Of a stretch of DNA of 38,395 nt, positions 24,443 to 30,755 are shown piece by piece. Numbering within the stretch: the stretch's first letter is position 1; every line of letters starts with the position of its first letter. Below the pieces are notes generated by a model, which did not search any database, was not told the origin of the DNA, and worked only from the letters and a program-made list of their open reading frames with translations. The translations under genes and the position numbers were made by a program. The stretch comes from a virus, in IMG/VR virus record IMGVR_UViG_3300025418_000346, positions 1-38,395 of that record. One strand, given 5' to 3'.

Positions 24443-24764
24443 CTTCGGCTTCGTCTACTATCTCCCTCAAGATATATTCCACAATCTCTGGGTTGTCTTT
24501 GAGCGCAGTAAAAATATGATAGCCAACAATGTCACAGACTTCTTCTACATCAAAGCGTTTACGTGTAGACATTGGTGTTTCAAATATAACTGCATGAGTC
24601 AGCTCGTGCATAAACACACGGATCATCTTATCTTCAGGAAGATTGTCGCGTATGCGAATTGTATTGGTGGCAGAATCTGTCATGCCGTAAGCCTCTGGGT
24701 CATCAAGATCGTATCTGATCTTGTATTTCTGCCCAGCAATGCGGGCAAACTTTGGCTTATTCAT
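24435..24764 (-). CDS. ImmA/IrrE-like zinc metallopeptidase
   Basis: In this 109-residue protein the motif VFMHELTHAVI (His53-Glu54-x2-His57) is a classical HExxH zinc site. TNTIRIRDNLPEDKMI upstream and EEVCDIVGYHIFTAL downstream fit the ImmA/IrrE or SprT-like minimal metallopeptidases common in actinophages. ImmA proteins cleave repressors; here no repressor gene is visible, so the target is unknown. The ATG overlaps the primase stop (ATGA). Confidence 0.78.
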   Translation of the reverse strand: MNKPKFARIAGQKYKIRYDLDDPEAYGMTDSATNTIRIRDNLPEDKMIRVFMHELTHAVIFETPMSTRKRFDVEEVCDIVGYHIFTALKDNPEIVEYILREIVDEAEDA

Positions 24765-25396
24765 GCGGCTAGTCTATCAGCAAACCAGTCAGATCCGCTG
24801 TCCAAGAAGGTATCGTTGACATCACGGTTGGCAGGTAAACCCACGATTATCGCTTTGTCCAAGTCTTCTTTAATGCGCTTCGCCAATTCCTGTCCTGGGT
24901 TTCTTCCATCTTCTTTAACATCATTGTCAGCAAAGATGAGAATACGGTTGTATGACTCAAAGAGTTTTGGGAACCACGGCTTCCATTGGCTGACACCAGC
25001 GACCCCAACAGCTGGTATTTGAACCATGCCCGATAATATGATGGTGTCAATCTCGCCCTCGCAAATGGCAATAGTGTCACTATGCTTATGCAAATCATTA
25101 ACATTAAACAGCCCAATCTTTTGACCCGTGGGCCATATGTACTTAGGTGTGCCATCATCTAATCTCCTAAACTTGATACCCACCACGCCAGCGGGAGTAA
25201 TATAAGGAATGGAAAGCATGCCTGTAGCATGTTCATGGCCAGCTGCTGGATCAACGACGCTTCCAAGAAGGAATGTATTTGCCACTTCCTTTGTTAGTCC
25301 CCGTCCCGCGAGGTAAGAGGCTGCCTGTGGCGTTAGATTGTTGGAGTATCTTTCGGCTGCTTCCGTGAGTAATGCTCTCTGCTTTGCGTTTAGCAT
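24761..25396 (-). CDS. DNA primase, Toprim catalytic subunit (split primase)
   Basis: The 211 residues contain an N-terminal helical part (LTPQAASYLAGRGLTKEVAN), GHEHATGMLSIPYITPAGVV, and then the Toprim core: Glu113 in AICEGEIDTII and Asp157-Asn-Asp159 in IFADND. These acids hold metals for RNA primer synthesis, as in DnaG. It lacks the zinc-binding domain, which is encoded separately just upstream in another frame with an overlap of 146 bases. The same division occurs in L5-type mycobacteriophages. The start ATG lies within the zinc-finger gene. Confidence 0.85.
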   Translation of the reverse strand: MLNAKQRALLTEAAERYSNNLTPQAASYLAGRGLTKEVANTFLLGSVVDPAAGHEHATGMLSIPYITPAGVVGIKFRRLDDGTPKYIWPTGQKIGLFNVNDLHKHSDTIAICEGEIDTIILSGMVQIPAVGVAGVSQWKPWFPKLFESYNRILIFADNDVKEDGRNPGQELAKRIKEDLDKAIIVGLPANRDVNDTFLDSGSDWFADRLAA

Positions 25397-25613
25397 CTGC
25401 GAATCCTAGTCCTTCCTTTGCTTGTACTAATGTGTATACATCTCCGAGTACCTGACAGACAAGGCAGTTGTATGCCTGATTGTCTAGGTTGTAGGCGGCA
25501 CTTGCTTGGGCATCATCATGGATGACGCACTTGCAAGGCACCCAGCCGTGCTTGTCTATAACGTTAAGCCCGTAGTGTTCTAGCACCAGGGCAATGTCAG
25601 GCTTGGATACCAC
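25251..25613 (-). CDS. DNA primase, CHC2-type zinc-finger subunit (split primase)
   Basis: This 120-residue protein has WVPCKCVIHDDAQASAAYNL followed by YNCLVCQVLGDVY, providing Cys27/Cys29, His32, Cys50 and Cys53 in the DnaG-type template-binding ribbon. Then comes GLGFADAKRKAESI. The last 45 residues overlap the Toprim gene in a different frame and look unstructured (Ser/Gly/Lys). It starts at a GTG overlapping the resolvase-like stop. It probably pairs with the Toprim protein; a fused product by +1 frameshift is conceivable but unnecessary. Confidence 0.8.
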   Translation of the reverse strand: MVSKPDIALVLEHYGLNVIDKHGWVPCKCVIHDDAQASAAYNLDNQAYNCLVCQVLGDVYTLVQAKEGLGFADAKRKAESITHGSSRKILQQSNATGSLLPRGTGTNKGSGKYIPSWKRR

Positions 25614-25956
25614 TTTGCTTCAACCATTGGTTCAAATCTTGGACTACCCAGCTCTGATCTAGCCCCGCCATGCGACGCTTGACAATGACATAGGCTGGCG
25701 GTACTGCATCTAGGCCACGAGCCTTAGCGTAGTTGGCTGCCTCAACGCAAGCCTCACGCCAGAACTGTGGCAGATCCATCTTTACCGTAGCCTTTAATTC
25801 AAAGATGTAGGGCTGACCAGCGACCATGCAAACAATGTCGCCTTCATCGTCCTTGCCAGCCAACCTAAGCCGCTCAGCCGCTACACCCTTGCCACGAAGC
25901 CATTTGAGTATGCCCGTCTCAAAGGCTGAACCTTTACGCTTTCCGTATGTACTCAA
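25597..25956 (-). CDS. Holliday-junction-resolvase-like PD-(D/E)XK nuclease
   Basis: This protein has 119 residues from TTG 25956, which overlaps the helicase stop as TTGA with a GGAG-type site upstream. TTG 25971 is also open but lacks a site. STYGKRKGSAFETGILKWLR contains the helix Glu. GKDDEGDIVCMVAGQPYIFE with LKAT supplies the Asp and Glu-x-Lys of the nuclease core (GDI ... ELK). The family resembles Hjc-type resolvases of phages. It would cut branched recombination or replication intermediates. It sits between helicase and primase genes. Confidence 0.72.
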   Translation of the reverse strand: MSTYGKRKGSAFETGILKWLRGKGVAAERLRLAGKDDEGDIVCMVAGQPYIFELKATVKMDLPQFWREACVEAANYAKARGLDAVPPAYVIVKRRMAGLDQSWVVQDLNQWLKQSGIQA

Positions 25957-26780
25957 CGAATCCCACTCCAAGTCTGTGCAACGAAAGCTGATGATCTATC
26001 ACCATAGATAGACATACGACTTGCATCTGCCCACAGTGTAACGAACTTGTCACCTGTAGCGCTGTGTTTACCAAAGCGATTCTTGACAACTGCAACACGA
26101 AACTCTCCTGAGTATGGCACTAGAGCCACGGTCAGAATCATCTCAGGCAGCTGAGCAATCTTGCCTTGGATAGCCTTACGGCTTGGGGGGATGTCAGGCT
26201 TTCCTTCTGCTTCACTGGTATGGTGAAGTAGCATCACGCCTGCATCTGTCTCACGAGCAATGTGGTGCATAGCCTTGGCAATCTCACGAAGGCCAGACCA
26301 TTCATCGTTGTGCATAGAGACAACGTTCATTGCATTGTCCACAATAATCATGTGGGGATATTCACCATATGCTTCACCGTAGGCACGGATAGCAAGATCA
26401 ATCTCATCAAGTGTTGGGCTAGGGGCGAAGTCAAACTGTAAGTGCGTAATGCTGGCTAGTTCATTTTCGTAGAACTCTTTACCAGCACCAGTTGTAAATG
26501 CTTCTTCTACTGTGGCGACTTGATGGCCAGTAATCATTGCTGCTGCACGGATTGCTGTGGTGTAAGAATCGGTATCTGCGGATATGTAAAGCGTAGGCAC
26601 TTCCATCTTCACCGCCATCCAAAGGGCTATGAGTGATTTACCAGCGTTAGGTGCGCCAGCAATCATGGTCAACTGTCCTCTGCGAAACCTAATCCCCTCG
26701 CTTTGTAGCGAAGGGAAAAGGTCTGGCAGTAACTGATGATCGTTAGTGCTTTTCGCTGCCGCTTGGGTAAGTGACAGCAT
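25953..26780 (-). CDS. DnaB-like / RecA-fold replicative helicase ATPase
   Basis: In this 275-residue protein Walker A is GAPNAGKS (42-49), Walker B is MIIVDN (144-149), and a third motif, VMLLHHTSE, matches motif H3 of DnaB/RepA-type ATPases. The N-terminus lacks the DnaB primase-binding domain, so only the motor domain is present, as in many actinophage helicases. It likely unwinds DNA with the adjacent split primase. No DNA polymerase is encoded nearby, so it may load the host replisome. Confidence 0.82.
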   Translation of the reverse strand: MLSLTQAAAKSTNDHQLLPDLFPSLQSEGIRFRRGQLTMIAGAPNAGKSLIALWMAVKMEVPTLYISADTDSYTTAIRAAAMITGHQVATVEEAFTTGAGKEFYENELASITHLQFDFAPSPTLDEIDLAIRAYGEAYGEYPHMIIVDNAMNVVSMHNDEWSGLREIAKAMHHIARETDAGVMLLHHTSEAEGKPDIPPSRKAIQGKIAQLPEMILTVALVPYSGEFRVAVVKNRFGKHSATGDKFVTLWADASRMSIYGDRSSAFVAQTWSGIR

Positions 26781-26785
26781 CTAAA

Positions 26786-27187
26786 TTATCTAACGAACTT
26801 AGGCTCGCACTGGTCAGGTGTTCCCTTAGCGGATGGGCAGAACCAGCCCTTCCATGCCTTTGGCGCTCCTGGCTTTGACTCACGCCATACCAACGCACCG
26901 TGCTTACAGTGTCCCTCTGGAAGCTGTGCTGGTGCTGCTGGAGCAGCAGATGCTGAGTATGCAGGTGCCGCTGGGGCTACTGGTGTAGCACCAAGTGATG
27001 CTGCAAGGTTGCGTACAGCGCTTGCTGATGTAAGTGATGCCATCACTGAATTGATGAGAGCAGATGTATCTTGAATAGTTGTTAACTGCACTTCAAGTTC
27101 AGCTGCATCTTGTGCATAGACATTCACCATTGTACCGTCAGTCATTTTGTAACTGACTTGATACTTTGTATTTTCGTTTGCTGCCAT
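26786..27187 (-). CDS. Hypothetical protein with C-terminal Cys/His-rich domain (133 residues)
   Basis: An N-terminal beta segment (KYQVSYKMTDGTMVNVYAQD) and helix are joined by an Ala/Pro linker (about 68-88) to a C-terminal region with HCKHGALVWRESKPGAPKAW, FCPS and DQCEP, a likely zinc-binding fold. Proteins like this recur between Cas4-like nuclease and helicase genes of actinophages. A ssDNA-binding or recombination-mediator role is suggested by context only. AAGGAG precedes the ATG. Confidence 0.6.
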   Translation of the reverse strand: MAANENTKYQVSYKMTDGTMVNVYAQDAAELEVQLTTIQDTSALINSVMASLTSASAVRNLAASLGATPVAPAAPAYSASAAPAAPAQLPEGHCKHGALVWRESKPGAPKAWKGWFCPSAKGTPDQCEPKFVR

Positions 27188-27197
27188 TTGTTTCTCC

Positions 27198-27857
27198 TTA
27201 TTTTATTTCTGCTAGTGGATCGTATATTTGTGAAAGTTGTCCGCCGACTGCGTAACAGTAGTCCTTTACGCCGCAAGTAGAGCAGGCCATTCCAATGTTT
27301 GGAAGGTAAATGTTAGCATCAATTCCCCGTACAAACTGGGCAAAGAGTTCGGTCATTACTGGAACTGTCCAGCGATCTAGGCCAGTAGCCTCTTTGAACT
27401 CAGCCTTACGGGCATCGTAATAGTAGCCCTTGGTTGGTCTGATACCAAACTGCATCTCCATACAGCAGGCATATATACCCAACTGCATAGATGAAGTCGG
27501 CATAAAACTACCAGTCTTGAAGTCAATGACTGCAAGTTCACCTGTTGGCTCAACCACGATGGCATCAGCAAATGCCTTGATAGGTACATCGCCAAAGTTT
27601 AAGAGCCAGCCAAGTTCTGCTGCTGGTACACCTTCAGGTGTTACCCACAACTCAAACTGTGACTCCTGCCAAGCATTGATGAAATCAAAGAACATCCGCT
27701 TGCCATTGTTATCCCACCAGACTTTGTTCTCTTTGTCTGGGTTTTCTTTGGTGGCACGACCAGCTACACGCCAGTCTGTTGGATTGCTGCCTGACTTGGC
27801 TTCTTGATCTGCAATGGCTTCAAGGAACGATTCATCCCAAATGTTATCCCAGGTCAT
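27198..27857 (-). CDS. Cas4/RecB-like nuclease, C-terminal part (catalytic core and three Fe-S cysteines)
   Basis: This 219-residue protein begins MTWDNIWDESFLEAIADQEA. Asp98 in AFADAIVV, Asp112 and Lys114 in VIDFKTG, and Gln125/Tyr129 in QLGIY form most of a RecB-type PD-(D/E)XK site. Cys192, Cys195 and Cys201 (CSTCGVKDYC) are the three C-terminal ligands of a Cas4-type 4Fe-4S cluster. The N-terminal His motif and the first Cys are missing here but present in the separate 72-residue product of 28477-28695. Intact homologues carry both in one chain. The start overlaps the preceding stop as ATGA. It is probably a recombination or end-processing exonuclease working as a two-chain enzyme. Confidence 0.8.
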   Translation of the reverse strand: MTWDNIWDESFLEAIADQEAKSGSNPTDWRVAGRATKENPDKENKVWWDNNGKRMFFDFINAWQESQFELWVTPEGVPAAELGWLLNFGDVPIKAFADAIVVEPTGELAVIDFKTGSFMPTSSMQLGIYACCMEMQFGIRPTKGYYYDARKAEFKEATGLDRWTVPVMTELFAQFVRGIDANIYLPNIGMACSTCGVKDYCYAVGGQLSQIYDPLAEIK

Positions 27858-28072
27858 TCGTGTAAACCTTTATAGTAAACAGTACCGTCACCGTTGTCTT
27901 TCAAAGTTCCAGGTACTGCTTCAAGCAAATATTCCGCAGCAAGAACAAACCCTCTGGTATATAGCATTTGCACTTGAGGATTCCATTCATTTGATATGAG
28001 ATTTGATTGTGCTTTTTCAATTAACTCAAATGCAATCCGCCGACGATAATTTCCTAATTCATCATGACTCAT
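27854..28072 (-). CDS. Small hypothetical protein inside split nuclease locus (72 residues)
   Basis: The product begins MSHDELGNYRRRIAFELIEK and has LYTRGFVLAAEYLLEAVPG, a helical segment, then DNGDGTVYYKGLHE. I chose ATG 28072 with AAAGG upstream; a TTG at 28081 is an alternative. No catalytic motif is visible. It is the third of three small genes that separate the two nuclease parts. Its stop overlaps the start of the nuclease C-part. Confidence 0.6.
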   Translation of the reverse strand: MSHDELGNYRRRIAFELIEKAQSNLISNEWNPQVQMLYTRGFVLAAEYLLEAVPGTLKDNGDGTVYYKGLHE

Positions 28073-28259
28073 TTGTTTCAACCTTTCCTGCTACTAATTC
28101 CTGAGCTTGGCGTAAGCCAGTGATGATGTCAGGGTTTGTTTCGTTCTCAATGAGGACTTCAATCCTAGCACCTAAGTTCTTGCGCATAACAACTTCAGCT
28201 TCCACAAAGGATTGCATGAAGGCATCACGGCTAATAATCTTTGCGTGTTTGCGTCCCAT
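28062..28259 (-). CDS. Small hypothetical protein inside split nuclease locus (65 residues)
   Basis: The product begins MGRKHAKIISRDAFMQSFVE, basic at the start and then helical (EAEVVMRKNLGARIEVLIEN), ending in a Gln/Glu-rich helix. GGGAGCAGTA precedes the ATG, which overlaps the preceding stop as TAATG. It belongs to no family I can name. Confidence 0.6.
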   Translation of the reverse strand: MGRKHAKIISRDAFMQSFVEAEVVMRKNLGARIEVLIENETNPDIITGLRQAQELVAGKVETNES

Positions 28260-28477
28260 TACTGCTCCCTATCTATCGGTGTAACAACTGTTGCAAGGCT
28301 GTCGCAGAGAACGCAGCGGGCAGTTGTCCCGTACATTCCAATTTCAAAGTCAGTGTCAAACTTACACTGGACATTCCACCATTCTGATCCGCAGGGACAA
28401 ACTCGTATTGGACCGAGTGAACGGTAGTCTGCTTCTGCACCCTGCGTGGATTGTATGTTTCCAAGTTTATGCTCCAT
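28259..28477 (-). CDS. Zinc-ribbon-like small protein inside split nuclease locus (72 residues)
   Basis: The segment RVCPCGSEWWNVQCKFDTD and the CVLC pair at 55-58 give a CxC ... CxxC arrangement typical of small phage zinc ribbons. The N-terminal 20 residues look disordered. It starts within the stop of the nuclease N-part (TAATG), so it is translationally coupled to it. Its place between nuclease halves is unusual; a structural role in the complex cannot be excluded. Confidence 0.65.
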   Translation of the reverse strand: MEHKLGNIQSTQGAEADYRSLGPIRVCPCGSEWWNVQCKFDTDFEIGMYGTTARCVLCDSLATVVTPIDREQ

Positions 28478-28695
28478 TAGAACGGTACATCCGCGTACTT
28501 TGCTTTGTCTAACTTCTTCTGATGTTCAGCCAGTAGGAACTTCTCAGCTGCTGAGTGAAATGCACTACCGCCAACGAAATACCATGCTGGCTCTGATGGT
28601 GCTTGCAAGTTGCGCTCTAGCTCAAATGCTTTGCCACAGCGTAACCATGATGTAAATGCACTGAATGATCTATGTTGTATTTGTGTTTCTTTCAT
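28477..28695 (-). CDS. Cas4/RecB-like nuclease, N-terminal part (His motif and first Fe-S cysteine)
   Basis: This 72-residue protein begins MKETQIQHRSFSAFTSWLRC. The SFSAFTSWLRC block with Cys20, then PAWYFVGGSAFHSAAEKF with His47, is the recognisable N-terminus of RecB/Cas4-like exonucleases of phages. The chain stops at residue 72, and the matching remainder is encoded 620 bases downstream at 27198-27857. The ATG lacks a Shine-Dalgarno sequence but lies 6 bases after a -10-like element, so translation is probably leaderless. It is the first gene of the leftward replication operon. Confidence 0.75.
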   Translation of the reverse strand: MKETQIQHRSFSAFTSWLRCGKAFELERNLQAPSEPAWYFVGGSAFHSAAEKFLLAEHQKKLDKAKYADVPF

Positions 28696-28701
28696 GGGTG
28701 A

Positions 28702-28732
28702 ACCGTAGCACCGCCTATGAATGACATGTCAA
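28702..28732 (-). promoter_or_regulatory. Promoter for leftward operon, leaderless type
   Basis: On the minus strand a consensus TTGACA (28732-28727), a 19-base spacer and TACGGT (28707-28702) with an upstream TGC (extended -10) end 6 bases before the ATG at 28695. Transcription would begin at or within a base of the start codon, which explains the absence of a ribosome binding site. Leaderless messages are common in Actinobacteria. The spacer is long and the -10 is imperfect. Confidence 0.5.
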
Positions 28733-28767
28733 CTGGTTAGCATTTTCGGCGTGGCGCGAACTTCTAT

Positions 28768-28795
28768 TTGCTAATGGGGTTGGAATGTGTATAAT
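28768..28795 (+). promoter_or_regulatory. Plus-strand promoter opposing the leftward operon
   Basis: TTGCTA (28768-28773), a 16-base spacer and a perfect TATAAT (28790-28795). It points right into a region without plus-strand genes, ahead of three hairpins. The -35 box overlaps a CTAATGGG motif shared with the terminase upstream region. Confidence 0.5.
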
Positions 28796-28801
28796 CGGAG
28801 C

Positions 28802-28920
28802 GAAGCGACGGCGGTAAATACAGGGGAGCCTGAAGGCTCTGGTTGAGGCGGCAAGGCTGATAGCCTCTAACAGTAAAACGGCAAAAAAAATAAAGCCCCT
28901 CCAAAGAGGGGCCATACTTT
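28802..28920 (+). ncRNA. Candidate small RNA between divergent units
   Basis: Downstream of the TATAAT promoter, about 120 bases contain GAGCC-TGAA-GGCTC (28826-28839), a GAGGC/GCCTC stem (28845-28867) and a final GCCCCTC-CAAA-GAGGGGC stem (28895-28912) followed by ATACTTTT. No open frame with a good start occupies it. Part of it (AAATACA, GGGG, CCTGAA hairpin) resembles 15698-15722. An untranslated regulatory RNA is possible; the evidence is structural only. Confidence 0.3.
28883..28912 (-). terminator. Intrinsic terminator of the tail/lysis operon
   Basis: On the minus strand GCCCCTC-TTTG-GAGGGGC (28912-28895) is followed by TTTATTTTTTTT (28894-28883). It lies 16 bases after the holin-like stop at 28928. 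This is the strongest terminator in the window and separates the late operon from the leftward early operon. Confidence 0.92.
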
Positions 28921-28927
28921 TAATAAC

Positions 28928-29107
28928 TTATTTTGATGCAGTTGCCTTGAAATGATTGTAAGCACCAACTGCAACTGGGCCAAGTACTGCAACGATTGCA
29001 GCCCAAGCTACTGACTTCAGATGGTGGTTACCTGTCTGCCAGATTGATACTCCAGCAACGAGTAGTGCTGCGAGGTAATGCTCCAAGATCGCTTTATTGA
29101 TCTTCAT
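28928..29107 (-). CDS. Holin-like small membrane protein (59 residues)
   Basis: The product begins MKINKAILEHYLAALLVAGV. Two hydrophobic segments (about 9-23 and 32-49, VAWAAIVAVLGPVAVGAY) flank a short polar loop, and a basic tail follows (NHFKATASK). Start ATG 29107 has AGGAGATATT upstream; a longer in-frame form starting at 29164 lacks a site and overlaps the endolysin. Its position after the endolysin and size suggest a class II holin. It is the last late gene before the terminator. Confidence 0.72.
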   Translation of the reverse strand: MKINKAILEHYLAALLVAGVSIWQTGNHHLKSVAWAAIVAVLGPVAVGAYNHFKATASK

Positions 29108-29126
29108 AATATCTCCTATAGGTAGA

Positions 29127-29624
29127 TTAGTTTGTCCACTTTGGTCGCCCAAAGCCGACAACAAATACTACCATTTTGCGCTTGTTTGCCGTCTGATAAG
29201 CACGGATTTTTAAGCATACTTCTCCGCCATTGGCTTCAGCTCCAGTGGTTCCATCAGGAACTGTGTTGCCTTCTACAGTTGTGATAGTGCCATCACCGTT
29301 GTCTTTGACAACAATGCCCACATGCTCAATGCCTTTGCCGTCAAAGTTAAAGAACACAATATCGCCCGCCTGAGGCTTTGCAGTCTCATGGTTGAACCAT
29401 TGACCCGTTCCCTGGAACAAAGTGGCTCCAGCGGGCGTATAGACGCAATTAGGCATACCTTTGAAGTTGATCTGTGCCGCTGTCCACATGACAAAAGAAC
29501 CGCACCATGGCTGGCCATCGTGTCCTGTAAATTTGCCATAGATAGTTTTATTAGAATTTGCTGGGGATTCCTTGACACCTACCTGAGTGCATGCCTTGGC
29601 TACGAAGTCATCTTTCTGAGTCAT
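29127..29624 (-). CDS. Endolysin with CHAP domain
   Basis: This 165-residue protein has the order of a CHAP amidase/endopeptidase: PWCGSFVMW with Cys41, GIEHVGIVV with His101, and TVEGNT with Glu118/Asn120. The N-terminus (FVAKACTQVGVKESPANSNK) is the usual leading helix. There is no separate wall-binding domain or signal peptide, so release would depend on a holin. It would cleave peptidoglycan stem peptides or their amide bond. ATGA overlap with the second peptidase gene. Confidence 0.85.
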   Translation of the reverse strand: MTQKDDFVAKACTQVGVKESPANSNKTIYGKFTGHDGQPWCGSFVMWTAAQINFKGMPNCVYTPAGATLFQGTGQWFNHETAKPQAGDIVFFNFDGKGIEHVGIVVKDNGDGTITTVEGNTVPDGTTGAEANGGEVCLKIRAYQTANKRKMVVFVVGFGRPKWTN

Positions 29625-30097
29625 TGCCAGATCAACCTCTCTGCTAAATCACCTGGGTTGCATAGGTCTGCCTCTGGGCAGATGGGATAACCTGCCACTG
29701 CGTAACACTCGGCTACCAATTCAGAGCAGATGTAACCATCGTGCTTAGCAAGGTATGAGATGAAAGACTTTGGGAAGATCTTGATGCCTAGCGCACGAAG
29801 TGCAAGCATGAAGATGATGCCGAAATTGTATGGCCGTCCGACTGCGTTATTGGCATGAGCGACAATCTTTGCCCGCTGCTCATCGGTAAGTTCCTCGTGC
29901 ATGTTCCATGCGATTTTTGAGTACTCAGTAACAGGGCTAACAGCAACGCCAGTAGGATTAGCTTCAACAATCTTGCCATCGCCAATGTAGATAAACGCAT
30001 GGTTCCAGCGAGATACCGTTCCTAGTCTGATGAGTTTGGCAAAGAATCCGTTACCTCGGATTACTCCGTAATCACCAATACGTGGCTCGTAGGTCAT
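29621..30097 (-). CDS. Permuted NlpC/P60 (YiiX/YebB-like) cysteine peptidase
   Basis: This 158-residue protein contains GDYGVIRGNGFFAKLIRLGT, WNHAFIYIGDG with His33, a nearby Glu45, and DGYICSELVAECYAVAG with Cys124. His before Cys is the circularly permuted papain-like order of YiiX/YebB and LRAT-type proteins. A hydrophobic helix (FGIIFMLALRALGI) lies between. It sits beside the CHAP endolysin, so a role in wall degradation is likely, though some relatives act on lipids or are structural. Confidence 0.75.
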   Translation of the reverse strand: MTYEPRIGDYGVIRGNGFFAKLIRLGTVSRWNHAFIYIGDGKIVEANPTGVAVSPVTEYSKIAWNMHEELTDEQRAKIVAHANNAVGRPYNFGIIFMLALRALGIKIFPKSFISYLAKHDGYICSELVAECYAVAGYPICPEADLCNPGDLAERLIWQ

Positions 30098-30444
30098 TTA
30101 TCTTCCTCTAGCAAATCTTGTAGATGTTCAATCTCCTGTTTCTCAAGTTTGAGAATGTGGCGGATGATAAGAGCATCACGCTTGGTCTGACCAATCATGG
30201 CGATACCGATAATAAGTTCAACTGTTACTGCAAGCCATGAGGCTAGGTTCATCCACTTGACATAAGATGCGTCATCGCCAAACCAATGTGGGCGAATCCA
30301 CCAGATAATAGTTACGGTAGTCCAGCCAATAACAAAAAACCAGTTGCGGATAACGCCCTGTACCCACCAAGAAATCTGTTCGCTGAAGGTAAGGACATCG
30401 CCAGTTGTTTCGTGGATGTACTTTTTCTTCAGTGGATTACGCAT
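30094..30444 (-). CDS. Membrane protein of the lysis cluster (116 residues)
   Basis: The protein begins MRNPLKKKYIHETTGDVLTF from ATG 30444, with AGGGAGCATA upstream. Two hydrophobic stretches rich in Trp/Ile (NWFFVIGWTTVTIIWWI and WLAVTVELIIGIAMIG) are followed by a charged C-terminal coiled coil (EKQEIEHLQDLLEEDK). The layout loosely resembles DUF1003-type membrane proteins. It is probably a holin or spanin-like accessory in this lysis cassette. Confidence 0.65.
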   Translation of the reverse strand: MRNPLKKKYIHETTGDVLTFSEQISWWVQGVIRNWFFVIGWTTVTIIWWIRPHWFGDDASYVKWMNLASWLAVTVELIIGIAMIGQTKRDALIIRHILKLEKQEIEHLQDLLEEDK

Positions 30445-30739
30445 TATGCTCCCTGATGTGTTGCTCAAACTTGCCGTTAAGTACGCCTACTTCTACCGCT
30501 ATACCTTGCTGGCGCTCAACTAATGTCTCTACCATTGGAATAACTTGTTTGCGGATAGCATCATTAAGAGAGCCACCTGAGTTTGGCATTACCTCATGCT
30601 TGATGTGCTTAATATCGCTCATCTCTTCACGTAATACATTCTGTACGCCATGCTTAAATACATACCATATTCCAGTACCAGTGGCACCAATTGTAAATAC
30701 TGCGTTATAGGCAATTGTTGTAATGTCTGTGCTGGTCAT
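30437..30739 (-). CDS. Membrane/coiled-coil protein of the lysis cluster (100 residues)
   Basis: The protein begins MTSTDITTIAYNAVFTIGAT from ATG 30739 (GGGAGAACCGCA upstream). One N-terminal transmembrane helix (AYNAVFTIGATGTGIWYVF) is followed by charged helices and a coiled-coil end (VEVGVLNGKFEQHIREH). This resembles the DUF2746-type proteins found beside actinophage lysis genes. It overlaps the next gene by 8 bases. The precise role is unknown; a holin accessory is plausible. Confidence 0.62.
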   Translation of the reverse strand: MTSTDITTIAYNAVFTIGATGTGIWYVFKHGVQNVLREEMSDIKHIKHEVMPNSGGSLNDAIRKQVIPMVETLVERQQGIAVEVGVLNGKFEQHIREHNA

Positions 30740-30755
30740 TGCGGTTCTCCCTGTT

